Shown here piece by piece: positions 25,686-33,658 of a stretch of 64,000 bases of DNA. The stretch is from Planctomycetota bacterium. GTDB taxonomy: Bacteria > Planctomycetota > B15-G4 > SIAN01. Every line of letters starts with the position of its first letter. The stretch's first letter is position 1. Made by a program: the position numbers and the translations under genes. Below the pieces are notes generated by a model. That model was not told the DNA's origin, did not search any database, and saw nothing but the letters and a program-made list of their open reading frames with translations. The stretch lies in the NCBI GenBank assembly GCA_016795285.1, contig JAEUIC010000044.1, positions 17,501 through 81,500 of the forward strand, written 5' to 3'.

Positions 25686-26602
25686 CCGCGCGCGCGCCGC
25701 GGTCGCCGCTCCTCGCCGCCGCCGCGGCGCTGTTGGTCGCCGGCGCGGCCGCCTGCGAGAAGCCGCAGCTCGAGCCGCTGCCGCGCCGCGCCGCGCCCGA
25801 GAGCGCGGCCGACGCCGGCGGCGCCGAACCGGCGGCGAGCGCGCGTGATCCGGAGGCGGTGGTGACGGCCGACGCGCCCGCTCCGGACGACCCCGACGTC
25901 ATCGATCCGCGCCGGCGCGTGAAGCCGGTGTGGCGCGGCGGCAAGGCGCCGCCGCCGAGCGAGGAGCCGCCCGATCCGGAGGAGCGTTGGTTGCAGTGCG
26001 AGCAGTACGACATCGACTTCGACGGCAAGAACCTGCGCACGCTGCGCATCGGCAAGCCGACCTGGCCCGAGGTGCTGCTGCTGCATGGCGCGCGCTTCGA
26101 TTCGCGCACCTGGCTCGAGCTCGGGACGATGGAGCTCTTGGCGAAGCACGGCTACCGCGCGGTCGCGATCGACCTGCCGGGCTACGGCCGCTCGGAGAAG
26201 GGGCCAGTCGCGCTCGAGCAGTTCCTCTGGATCGCGCTCCCTTTCCTCGACCTGAAGCGGCCGGTCGTCCTCTTCCCGTCGATGAGCGGCACCTTCGCCT
26301 TCCCGTTCCTGATCGACCATCCGACCGCGGTCGCGGGCGTCGTGCCGATCGCGCCGGCGGGCGTCCCCGACTTCGGCGCGCGCCTCACCGGCTTCGCGGC
26401 GCCGGCGCTGATCGTCTGGGGCGAGGCGGACAACGTCTTCCCGCTCTCGCAAGCGGAGACGCTGAAGAAGCTTTGGCCGAACTCGTCGAAGTTGCTGCTG
26501 CCGAAAGCGGGCCACGCCTGCTACCAGGACGCGCCCGACGAGTTCCACGCCGGACTGCTCGCCTTCCTGAAGACGATCGACTGGAAGGCGTTGCGCCGCT
26601 GA
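25682..26602 (+). CDS. ABHD14-like alpha/beta hydrolase, predicted lipoprotein
   Basis: 306 residues starting at GTG 25682, which overlaps the HtrA stop. A signal peptide with lipobox (VAGAAAC) and a Pro/Ala/Asp-rich linker to about residue 95 precede an alpha/beta-hydrolase domain. Matching ABHD14 (CIB-like) hydrolases are LLLHGARFDSRTWLELGT, YRAVAIDLPGYGRSEKG, the nucleophile region LFPSMSGTFAFPF (Ser200, replacing the usual GxSxG), VPIAPAG, ALIVWGEAD (Asp) and KAGHACYQDAPDEFHAGLLAFL (His). The triad looks complete. Mammalian ABHD14B has been described as a protein-lysine deacetylase; whether that applies to a bacterial lipoprotein is unknown. A generic esterase or proline-iminopeptidase-type function is the alternative. 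Location in the envelope, coupled to HtrA, suggests a role in protein or lipid quality control (inference). Confidence 0.78.
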   Translation: MTARAPRSPLLAAAAALLVAGAAACEKPQLEPLPRRAAPESAADAGGAEPAASARDPEAVVTADAPAPDDPDVIDPRRRVKPVWRGGKAPPPSEEPPDPEERWLQCEQYDIDFDGKNLRTLRIGKPTWPEVLLLHGARFDSRTWLELGTMELLAKHGYRAVAIDLPGYGRSEKGPVALEQFLWIALPFLDLKRPVVLFPSMSGTFAFPFLIDHPTAVAGVVPIAPAGVPDFGARLTGFAAPALIVWGEADNVFPLSQAETLKKLWPNSSKLLLPKAGHACYQDAPDEFHAGLLAFLKTIDWKALRR

Positions 26603-26628
26603 CGAGGCGACGCGAGCGGCGCGCGCCG

Positions 26629-27309
26629 CTACTTCTCCGAGCCGCCGCGTCGCGTGAGGAGCCACGCGCGCTCCACCACCGCATCGAGCCCGCGCTCGCG
26701 GAAGTGCGGCTCCTCGTCGATCAGCGACTTCGCGCCGAGCTCCTCGAGCGCGCCGTGCGGCCCGAAGAGCTCCCTCACCTCGTCGGGTTCGACCGAGAAG
26801 GGCGGGCCCGCCATGCGCGCCTGCGCGTACTCGAGCGTGACGATCAGCATGCGGCCGCCGGGGGCGAGCAGCTCGCCGCAGCGCTGCGCGTAACGGCGGC
26901 GCAGCGGCGCCGGCAGCGCGATCAGCGCCGCGCGGTCATGGATCGCCGGGAACGTCCCGTCGCGCGCTGGATCGAGCGCGAAGAAGTCGCCGCGCCAGAC
27001 TTCGAGCGTGCCGTGCGCCGTCACCTCGAACGGCGCGCCGCGTGGCGCGGGGCGCGTCGTCGCGGGCAGCTGCTGCTCGGCGAAGAAGTCGCGGATCGCG
27101 CGAGCGGAGAGCTCGACCCCCACCACCGCATGGCCGCGCCGCCAGAGCCAGGCGAGATCGACGCTCTTGCCGCAGAGCGGCACGAGGAGGCGCTCGTCGC
27201 CGCGCGGCAGGAGGCGCTCCGCGTGCGCCACGAGCCAGCACTGCGGCTGCTCGCGGTGGAAGCCGATCCGCCCCTCTTCCCAGCGCGCGAGCCAGTAGTC
27301 CGGTTCCAT
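26629..27309 (-). CDS. Thiopurine S-methyltransferase (TPMT) family protein
   Basis: 226 residues. A SAM-dependent methyltransferase of the TPMT family, which methylates thiol and selenium/tellurium compounds and is linked in bacteria to metalloid tolerance. Typical motifs are the N-terminal YWLARWEEGRIGFHR, RLLVPLCGKSVDLAWLWRRGHAVVGVELS (the SAM loop), GDFFAL, IHDRAALIALP and GRMLIVTLEY. Length matches the family. Transcription is opposite to the ABHD14-like gene (convergent, 26-base gap). The crotonase-fold gene lies upstream on the same strand with a 23-base gap, so these two may be one transcript, though their biochemical link is unclear. Confidence 0.88.
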   Translation of the reverse strand: MEPDYWLARWEEGRIGFHREQPQCWLVAHAERLLPRGDERLLVPLCGKSVDLAWLWRRGHAVVGVELSARAIRDFFAEQQLPATTRPAPRGAPFEVTAHGTLEVWRGDFFALDPARDGTFPAIHDRAALIALPAPLRRRYAQRCGELLAPGGRMLIVTLEYAQARMAGPPFSVEPDEVRELFGPHGALEELGAKSLIDEEPHFRERGLDAVVERAWLLTRRGGSEK

Positions 27310-27332
27310 CGGGAGACTCCGTTCCGCGCGCC

Positions 27333-28127
27333 TCAGCGCGTGAAGCGCGGCGGTCGCTTGGCGAGGAACGCTTCAATCCCCTCGATCGCATCGGGCGTCG
27401 CCATCAGCTCGCCGCGGTAGAGCCGCTCGATCCGCGGCAGGAGCGCCTCGACGCGGTCGGCCAGTTCGAAGCGGGCGGCGAGCGTCGCGAAGCGCAGCGC
27501 GCTCGCCGACTGCGGGAGCCACGCGCGGCGCACCCACGCGAGCGCCGCGGCGTCGGGATCGCCGCTCGGCGCCTCCGGCAGCGCCGGCGCGAGCTCGTCG
27601 ACCAGGCCGACCGCGTGCGCCTGGACGGCATCGAGGCTCTTGCCGGTCAGCAGCAACTCCTCGGCGCGCGCCTGGCCGATGCGCGCCGGCAGCAGCAGCG
27701 AGGCGAGCGGCGCGAAGACGCCGAGCTTGATCTCGGGCGTGGCGAACTCGGCGTCGCGCGCTGCGACGAGGCGCTGGCCGAGGAGCGCGAGCTCGAGACT
27801 GCCGCCGAGGCACTTGCCGCGGATCGCGACCGCCATCGGCAGGCCGGCGGCGAGCAGCTCGCGCGCGAGCGCATGGAACTCGACGAGGAAGGGGCCGATC
27901 TTCGCGGCGCGATGGTCGTCGACGCTGGCGCCGAAGCCGAAGTGGGCGCCGGCAGCGGTGAGCAGCAGCGCGCGCGGCCGCACCGGCGCGCGGAACGCGG
28001 CGCGCAGCGCGCGGCGCAGCGCGGCGACCAGCGCGAGGTCGAGGATGTTGCCGGGCGGCGCGGCGAGGCGCAGATGGCGCAGCCGGCCATCGTCGAGTTC
28101 GCGGACTTCGAGGCGCGGGTCATCCAT
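27333..28127 (-). CDS. Enoyl-CoA hydratase/isomerase family, cyclohexadienecarbonyl-CoA-hydratase-like
   Basis: 264 residues of the crotonase fold. GAHFGFGASVDDH forms the oxyanion-hole region. Both glutamates used for water addition in true hydratases are present, in CLGGSLELALLGQRLVAA and ATPEIKLGVFAPLASLLLP. The wording GASV..H and PEIKLGVFAP recalls cyclohexa-1,5-dienecarbonyl-CoA hydratases of anaerobic benzoyl-CoA breakdown, though other crotonases cannot be excluded. No benzoyl-CoA reductase or other ring-degradation gene is in the window. The ATG at 28127 begins MDDPRLEV; the frame stays open further upstream without family sequence. Confidence 0.72.
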   Translation of the reverse strand: MDDPRLEVRELDDGRLRHLRLAAPPGNILDLALVAALRRALRAAFRAPVRPRALLLTAAGAHFGFGASVDDHRAAKIGPFLVEFHALARELLAAGLPMAVAIRGKCLGGSLELALLGQRLVAARDAEFATPEIKLGVFAPLASLLLPARIGQARAEELLLTGKSLDAVQAHAVGLVDELAPALPEAPSGDPDAAALAWVRRAWLPQSASALRFATLAARFELADRVEALLPRIERLYRGELMATPDAIEGIEAFLAKRPPRFTR

Positions 28128-28146
28128 GGCGCGCTCACTATGCCGA

Positions 28147-29547
28147 TCAGCGCGCCGGCGCGCGCGTCGCGGCGAGGGCGAGGCGCGACTCGGGCGCCGG
28201 GTCGGGCAAGAGTTCGAGCGCGGTCGTTTGCACGAGGTAGGGCTCGGCGAGGTGGAGCGTGGCCGGCTCGCGCAGCGCCGGCAGCACCAGCACCCCATCG
28301 GCCGGCAGCGGGAGGCGGAACCACCCGCTCGCCACCTCGAGGCCGACCCACGTGAGGAAGCCGGGCGGCGGCGTCACCGCGACCGTGCAGCGCTCGCGCG
28401 CGTCGAGCAGCACGACCGTCTCGCCCCCCACGCTCGCCTGCACGCCGGTGCGCCGCCCGCTGCGCGCGTTCGGTCCGACCGTGAAGGCGACCACTTCGAG
28501 CGCGTCGGCGGCGGCGCGCCGCTCGACCGGCAGCGCCACCGCGCCGCGCTCGTCGCTCACTCGAGCGAAGAGCGCGCGGTCGAGACCGCTCGTGCGTGCC
28601 GGATCGCGCGCGACGACGAAGGCGCCCGCGCGCGGCTCGAAGGAGGCGTCGAGCACGACGATCGGGTGGCCGGCGACAGCGTCGGGCGCCAGCGCATCGG
28701 CCGCGACCTCGCGCCACTCGAGCCACGCCGGCGCCCGCGCATCGCTGGCCGCCGGATCGGGCGCGATCACCACGTCGAGGCAGCGCGCGCCGCCGAGCCC
28801 GCGCGCGAGCAGGCGCGCCGTCGTGGCCGACGCCGCCGTCTCGTGGACGAACTCGCGCCGGCGCGCGACGCTCCATTCGAGGTGGTCGCGGTCGGCGTGC
28901 AGCGCATCGAAGCTGCACCACGCCGGGTGGCCCGTCGTCGCGCGCGGGAAGAGCAGCACGCGGCCGCTCGTCGCCCCCATCTGCGCCACCACGTCGTCGT
29001 CGGCCGCGCGCGGCAGCCGCGAGAGCGCCGGGTCGAGCCGCAGCACTTCGAGCTGCAGCGTCTGCGCGTCAGCCACCTGCAGCAGCGCGAACGCGCCGCC
29101 CCCTCCCTCGCAGAGCCGCACCGTCCGCAGCAGCGCCGCTTCGCCGACCGCGAGCTCGAGCCGCGCGACCAGCGGCTCCGGCCGCCCCGCCTCGTCGAGC
29201 TCGAAGGTGAACGGGAGCCACTCGCTCGCCGGCCACGCGGCGAGGTGGGCGAACAGCGAAGGCGCGGCAGCGAGCCGCTCCCCCGCCCGCCGCACCGTCC
29301 CCGGCTGGCGCAGCTCGATCGCGAACCGGCCGTCCGGCAGCGCCTGCACGACCGCGTCGACCACGCGATCGGCCAGCAGCTCGAGAGGGAGCGGCTCGCC
29401 GGCGCGCGCCCTCTCGAGGGTCCGCCGGACGAAGCGGTCGGCGAGCCAGCTCGGCGCCCCATCGCCACCGAGCGCCGCGACGGGCAGCGGCCAGAGGGGC
29501 GCGGCGTGGGGCAGCAGCGAGGCGAGGAGGAGGGCGGCGGCGAGCAT
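28147..29547 (-). CDS. Exported hypothetical protein, 466 residues
   Basis: A clear N-terminal signal sequence (MLAAALLLASLLPHAAPLWP) marks this as exported. The mature protein has no recognised motif. It contains repeated short beta-type stretches, for example RFAIELRQPGTVRR, SGRVLLFPRATTGHP, RCLDVVIAPDP and CTVAVTPPPGFLTWVGLEV, and is poor in Lys and Cys. A periplasmic beta-rich protein is the best description. The gene is divergent from moxR with an 87-base gap. A TATGCT element at 29554-29559 on its strand would give a very short or absent leader. Confidence 0.6.
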   Translation of the reverse strand: MLAAALLLASLLPHAAPLWPLPVAALGGDGAPSWLADRFVRRTLERARAGEPLPLELLADRVVDAVVQALPDGRFAIELRQPGTVRRAGERLAAAPSLFAHLAAWPASEWLPFTFELDEAGRPEPLVARLELAVGEAALLRTVRLCEGGGGAFALLQVADAQTLQLEVLRLDPALSRLPRAADDDVVAQMGATSGRVLLFPRATTGHPAWCSFDALHADRDHLEWSVARRREFVHETAASATTARLLARGLGGARCLDVVIAPDPAASDARAPAWLEWREVAADALAPDAVAGHPIVVLDASFEPRAGAFVVARDPARTSGLDRALFARVSDERGAVALPVERRAAADALEVVAFTVGPNARSGRRTGVQASVGGETVVLLDARERCTVAVTPPPGFLTWVGLEVASGWFRLPLPADGVLVLPALREPATLHLAEPYLVQTTALELLPDPAPESRLALAATRAPAR

Positions 29548-29574
29548 CGCGGGAGCATAGTCGCGCGCTCGGTT

Positions 29575-29580
29575 CACTAT
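29575..29580 (+). promoter_or_regulatory. Candidate -10 element (CACTAT) before moxR
   Basis: CACTAT in a short AT-richer patch (GGTTCACTATCG), 54 bases before the moxR ATG. It would drive the whole MoxR-Bat operon. No clear -35; a single TTCAC here is not repeated, so it is not a Pho box. Confidence 0.25.
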
Positions 29581-29634
29581 CGTTGCCGCCCCTCGTTCGT
29601 ACGGAGGGCTCCCAACTTGGAGGGCAAGGGCGCG

Positions 29635-30669
29635 ATGGGGAACGGCGGCATGGCAAGCAGTGGATCGGCAGCCAGCGGGTCGGCAATCGACGTGCAACGG
29701 ATCGCGGCCGAGGTGGCGGCGCACGCGGCGACGCTCGCGCGGCTGCGCGGCGAGGTCGGCAAGGTGCTGGTCGGCCAGGAGGCGATGGTCTCGCGGCTGC
29801 TGATCGCGCTCTTGACCGGCGGCCACGTGCTGCTCGAAGGGGTGCCGGGGCTCGCCAAGACCACCGCGATCCGGACGCTCGCGCAGGCGATCGACGCCCC
29901 GTTCCGGCGCATCCAGTTCACGCCCGACCTGCTGCCGGCCGACCTGCTCGGCACGCTGATCTTCAATCCGCGCGAAGGAAGCTTCACGACCAGGAAGGGG
30001 CCGATCTTCTCGACCTTCGTGCTGGCCGACGAGATCAACCGCGCGCCGTCGAAGGTGCAGAGCGCGCTGCTCGAGGCGATGCAGGAGCGGCAGGTCACGA
30101 TCGGCGACCAGAGCTACCCGCTCGATCCGCTCTTCCTGGTGCTGGCGACGCAGAACCCGATCGAGCAGGAGGGGACCTATCCGCTGCCCGAGGCGCAGGT
30201 CGACCGCTTCATGCTGAAGGTGAAGGTCGGCTACCCGTCGCTCGCCGACGAGAAGCGGGTGGTCGGGCTGGCGCTCGAGCGCAGCGAGGCGCGCGTCGCC
30301 CCGGTGGCGAAGCCGGCCGACCTGCTGGCGATGCGCGGCGCCGTCGAGCGGATCTACGTCGACGAGCAGGTGCGCGACTACGCGCTCGCCTTGGTGCAGG
30401 CGACGCGCGATCCGGCCAAGGCGGGGCTCGCCGCGTTGAAGCCGCTCCTGGCGTTCGGCGCCTCGCCGCGCGCCTCGATCGCGCTGGTGGTCTGCGCGCG
30501 CGCGCTCGCCTTCCTCGAGGGGGCCGCCTTCGTGACGCCGCAGCAGATCAAGGACATCGCCCACGACGTGCTGCGCCACCGCGTGCTGCTCACCTACGAG
30601 GCGGAGGCCGAGGGTCTCGACGCCGATGCGCTGCTCGATCGCCTGCTGGCGGCCGTGCCGGTTCCTTGA
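29635..30669 (+). CDS. moxR: MoxR-family AAA+ ATPase
   Basis: 344 residues. A chaperone-type AAA+ ATPase that works with von Willebrand factor A (VWA) proteins on envelope substrates. Walker A is GVPGLAKTT, Walker B is FVLADEINRAP, and the sensor and family segments are ATQNPIEQEGTYPLPEAQVDRFML and GASPRASIALV. The N-terminal 25 residues are Gly/Ser-rich. AAGGG lies close to the ATG at 29635. It is the first gene of a run of six same-strand genes (moxR, DUF58, DUF4381-like, batA-, batBC- and batDE-like) joined by overlaps or gaps below 20 bases, the classical Bat (Bacteroides aerotolerance) layout. Its ATP-driven remodelling probably acts on metal-dependent VWA partners encoded downstream. 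Confidence 0.92.
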   Translation: MGNGGMASSGSAASGSAIDVQRIAAEVAAHAATLARLRGEVGKVLVGQEAMVSRLLIALLTGGHVLLEGVPGLAKTTAIRTLAQAIDAPFRRIQFTPDLLPADLLGTLIFNPREGSFTTRKGPIFSTFVLADEINRAPSKVQSALLEAMQERQVTIGDQSYPLDPLFLVLATQNPIEQEGTYPLPEAQVDRFMLKVKVGYPSLADEKRVVGLALERSEARVAPVAKPADLLAMRGAVERIYVDEQVRDYALALVQATRDPAKAGLAALKPLLAFGASPRASIALVVCARALAFLEGAAFVTPQQIKDIAHDVLRHRVLLTYEAEAEGLDADALLDRLLAAVPVP

Positions 30670-30686
30670 GCGGCGAGCCGGCGGCG

Positions 30687-31637
30687 ATGGCGGACGATGC
30701 AGTCAGCGCGATCCTGCGCCAGGTGCGGCGCGTCGAGATCACGGCGCGGCGCGCCGTGGACGAGCTCTTCGCCGGCCAGTACCACTCGGCGTTCCGCGGG
30801 CGCGGCATGGAGTTCGACGAGGTCCGCGAGTACCAGCCGGGCGACGAGATCCGGACCATCGACTGGAACGTCACCGCGCGCGCTGGCACGCCGTTCATCA
30901 AGCGGTTCCGCGAGGAGCGCGAACTGACCGTCCTCTTCCTGGTGGACGAGTCGGGCTCGGCCGCCTTCGGCAGCGGGCTCGAGGCGCGCCACGTGGCGCA
31001 GGCGAAGTGCGCGGCGCTGCTGATGTTCACGGCGCTCGCCAACCACGACAAGGTCGGCCTCGCCACCTTCGCCGACGCGCCCGGCACCTTCTTCCCGCCG
31101 AGGAAAGGCCGCGGCGCCGTGCTGCGGCTGGTGCGCGAGCTCTTCACGCCGCCGCCGCCGCGCCGCGGCACGGCCATCGCCGCCGCGCTCGATTGGCTGA
31201 ACCGCGTGCAGAAGCGCCGTTGCGTGCTCTTCGTCCTCTCCGACTGGCTCGACCCCGCCGCCGCGACGCCGGCCTTCGAGCGGACGCTCGCCGTCACCGC
31301 GCGCCGCCACGATCTCGTGGCCGTGGTGCTGCGCGATCCGCGCGAGCGCGAGCTCCCCGACGTCGGCCTCGTCGAGTTCGAGGACTTGGAGAGCGGCGTG
31401 CGCCGCGAGCTCGACAGCTCCTCCCCCGCCGTGCGCACCTGGTGGCGCGCGCGTGCCGATCGGCGCCACGAGGAGCTGCTCGGCCGGCTGCGCCGTGCCG
31501 GCGCCGATCTGCTGCCGGTGGAGCTTTCTGCCGAGTTGCCGGCCAGCGCCGCCGCGCAAAGCGGCCGCGATCCGCTGCTCGATGCGTTCGGCGCGCAACT
31601 GCGGGCGCTCTTTCGCCGGCGGGAGCAGCGGCGATGA
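30687..31637 (+). CDS. DUF58 / VWA-like protein of the Bat operon
   Basis: 316 residues. The DUF58 signature is present (FRGRGMEFDEVREYQPGDEIRTIDWNVTAR...PFIKRFREERE), followed by a VWA-like fold with a MIDAS-type DESGSA motif (LFLVDESGSAAFGS) and a later SDW loop. DUF58 proteins nearly always sit directly after MoxR ATPases and are thought to be their cytoplasmic partners. The ATG at 30687 lies 17 bases after the moxR stop; a TTG overlapping that stop (30666) is possible. The stop overlaps the next gene (ATGA). Confidence 0.88.
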   Translation: MADDAVSAILRQVRRVEITARRAVDELFAGQYHSAFRGRGMEFDEVREYQPGDEIRTIDWNVTARAGTPFIKRFREERELTVLFLVDESGSAAFGSGLEARHVAQAKCAALLMFTALANHDKVGLATFADAPGTFFPPRKGRGAVLRLVRELFTPPPPRRGTAIAAALDWLNRVQKRRCVLFVLSDWLDPAAATPAFERTLAVTARRHDLVAVVLRDPRERELPDVGLVEFEDLESGVRRELDSSSPAVRTWWRARADRRHEELLGRLRRAGADLLPVELSAELPASAAAQSGRDPLLDAFGAQLRALFRRREQRR

Positions 31638-32575
31638 GCGGGCGCGCGGAGGGAGCGAGCGGCGACGCGCCGCTGAAGAGCGCGGTGGCGACCGACGGCC
31701 CGGTCTCGGCGTGGCTCGAGATCGCGCCCGCGCGCCCGCGCCTCTCCGACGAGCCGACGCTCACGCTGGTGATCGAGGCGGAGCCGGGCGTCGTCGTCGA
31801 GCCACCCCCGTTCGGCGCGCTGATCGCCGACTTCGCGATCCGCGGGCTGCGCTCGCCGTTGCCGCAACGGGTCGACGGCCGCGAGCAGCAGCGCCACGAG
31901 TACCGCCTCGAGCCGCTCTCCTCCGGCCCGCGCGTGATCCTGCCGATCCCGATCGCGTGGCGTGACGCGCGCGATGCGGCGGCGCCGCGGCACGGCGTGC
32001 TCGAAACCGAGTCGCTCACGGTCGAGGTGGCGGCGCTCGAAGGGAGCGGCGTGCCGTCGCTCGCCGACCTCGCGGTCGCCGAGCCGCCCGTCCCGCTGCC
32101 GCGCCCGCTCCCGTGGCCAGCGCTCTCGATCGGCGGCGGCGCGCTGCTGCTGGCGCTGCTCGCCGTCGTCCTCGTTCGGCGGAAGAAGCGCCGCGCGCCG
32201 CCGCCGCCGACCGCGCTCGAGCTGGCCGAACGGGAGCTCGCGGCGCTGCTCGCCGCCGATCCCGACGGCAGCCGCGACGTGAAGCGCTTCTACGTCGAGC
32301 TCACCGCCATCGTGCGCCGCCACGTCGAGCGCACCACCGCGGTCCACGCCCCCGAACAGACCACCGCCGAGTTCCTGCGCGCGATCCAGGGCCACCCCGC
32401 CTTCGATCGCACGCAGCGCGAGCGGCTGGCCGCCTTCCTCGAGGCGGCCGACCTGGTGAAGTTCGGCGGCCAACGACCGGGCCAGCCCGCCATCGCCGCC
32501 AGCGTCGCGCGCGCGCGGGAGTTCCTCCACGCCTTCGCGCCGCCCTCGAGCGACGCCTCGGGAGCCGCGCGATGA
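31634..32575 (+). CDS. Bat-operon single-pass membrane protein (DUF4381-like)
   Basis: 313 residues, start overlapping the DUF58 stop. The N-terminal 150 residues form a beta-rich extracytoplasmic domain (SAWLEIAPARPRLSDEPTLTLVIEAEPG). One membrane helix (about 160-180, ALSIGGGALLLALLAVVLV) is followed by KKRR and a helical cytoplasmic domain (LELAERELAALLAADPDG, then FYVELTAIVRRHVERTTAVHAPEQTTAEFL). This arrangement is typical of the DUF4381 or small BatD-like protein found between DUF58 and VWA genes in Bat loci. It probably helps assemble the membrane VWA complex. It overlaps the next gene by ATGA. Confidence 0.78.
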   Translation: MSGRAEGASGDAPLKSAVATDGPVSAWLEIAPARPRLSDEPTLTLVIEAEPGVVVEPPPFGALIADFAIRGLRSPLPQRVDGREQQRHEYRLEPLSSGPRVILPIPIAWRDARDAAAPRHGVLETESLTVEVAALEGSGVPSLADLAVAEPPVPLPRPLPWPALSIGGGALLLALLAVVLVRRKKRRAPPPPTALELAERELAALLAADPDGSRDVKRFYVELTAIVRRHVERTTAVHAPEQTTAEFLRAIQGHPAFDRTQRERLAAFLEAADLVKFGGQRPGQPAIAASVARAREFLHAFAPPSSDASGAAR

Positions 32576-33651
32576 GCGGCAGCTGGAACGGCCTGCGCTT
32601 CGGCGAGCCGTGGGCGCTGCTCCTGCTGGCGCCGCTGCTGCTCTTCGCGTGGTGGCGTTCGCGCCGACGGCGACCGAGCGTGCTGGTGAGCAGCGCGCTC
32701 CTCTTCGCCGACGCGCCGCGCACCGGCGCGCAGCGCCTCGCCGCGTGGCTGCGCCGCCTCGACCTGCTCGCGCTGGCGCTGCTGGTCGTCGCGCTCGCCC
32801 GCCCGCAGCGCGGCCTCGAGGAGCATCGCGTCCGCAGCGAGGCGCTCGCCATCGTGATGGCGATCGACCGCTCCGACTCGATGCGCGCGCTCGACTTCGA
32901 GCACGACGGCGAGCGGGAGGATCGGCTCGCCGCGGTGAAGCGGGTCTTCCGCGAGTTCGTGGCGGGCGGCGGCGAGCTGCGCGGCCGCACGGAGGACCTG
33001 ATCGGGCTGGTCTCCTTCGGCGGCTGGCCCGAGGAGCGCTGCCCGTTGACGCTCGACCACGGCGCGCTGCTGCAGGCGCTCGATGCGGTGACGATCCCCG
33101 AACCGTGGCGCGACGCGCAGGGGCGCCCGGTCGAGAGCGAGCTGCACAACGAATCGGTCAGCACCGCGATCGGCGACGCCCTCGCCCTCTCCGTCGAGCG
33201 GGTGCAGGCGGCGCCCGCGAAGAGCAAGGTGGTGGTGCTGCTGTCGGACGGCGAGAACACCGCCGGCCTGCTCGATCCGCACGAGGCGGCGGCGGCGGCG
33301 CGCGATCTCGGCGTCCGCGTCCACACCATCGGCGTCGGCACCACCGGCGTGGTCCCCTTCCCGGTGCGCGACCGCTTCGGCTCGATCGACTACGTCGCGC
33401 AGCGCGTGCACCTCGACGAGGCGACGCTGCGCGACGTCGCCGAGACGACGGGCGGCCGCTACTGGAACGCGCAGGATGCGGCGGCGCTCGAGCGCGTCTA
33501 CGCGGAGATCGATGCGCTGGAGAAGACGGTGGTCGAAGGGGTCGCCTACACCGAGTGGCGCGAGCTCTACCGCTGGCTCCTGCTGCCGGCGGCCCTCCTC
33601 TTGGTGCTCGAGAGCGTGCTGGCCGCGACGCGGCTGCGCACGTTGCCGTGA
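32572..33651 (+). CDS. batA: BatA-like membrane VWA protein
   Basis: 359 residues. Two N-terminal membrane helices (ALLLLAPLLLFAWW and LALALLVVALA) flank a short basic loop. A VWA domain follows with the MIDAS motif DRSDS (AIVMAIDRSDSMRALD), a Ser/Thr-rich loop SVSTAIGDALALS and VVVLLSDGENTAG. A C-terminal helix (LLLPAALLLVLESVLA) returns to the membrane. The domain faces the periplasm and probably binds a divalent metal and protein ligands in cooperation with MoxR. The overlap with the previous gene and the 7-base gap to the BatB-BatC gene indicate one operon. Confidence 0.88.
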   Translation: MSGSWNGLRFGEPWALLLLAPLLLFAWWRSRRRRPSVLVSSALLFADAPRTGAQRLAAWLRRLDLLALALLVVALARPQRGLEEHRVRSEALAIVMAIDRSDSMRALDFEHDGEREDRLAAVKRVFREFVAGGGELRGRTEDLIGLVSFGGWPEERCPLTLDHGALLQALDAVTIPEPWRDAQGRPVESELHNESVSTAIGDALALSVERVQAAPAKSKVVVLLSDGENTAGLLDPHEAAAAARDLGVRVHTIGVGTTGVVPFPVRDRFGSIDYVAQRVHLDEATLRDVAETTGGRYWNAQDAAALERVYAEIDALEKTVVEGVAYTEWRELYRWLLLPAALLLVLESVLAATRLRTLP

Positions 33652-33658
33652 GGCGCTG

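Noticed and set aside
29570..29580. TTCAC near the moxR promoter as a further Pho box
   Set aside because: Only a single unit; no second copy at 11-bp spacing.
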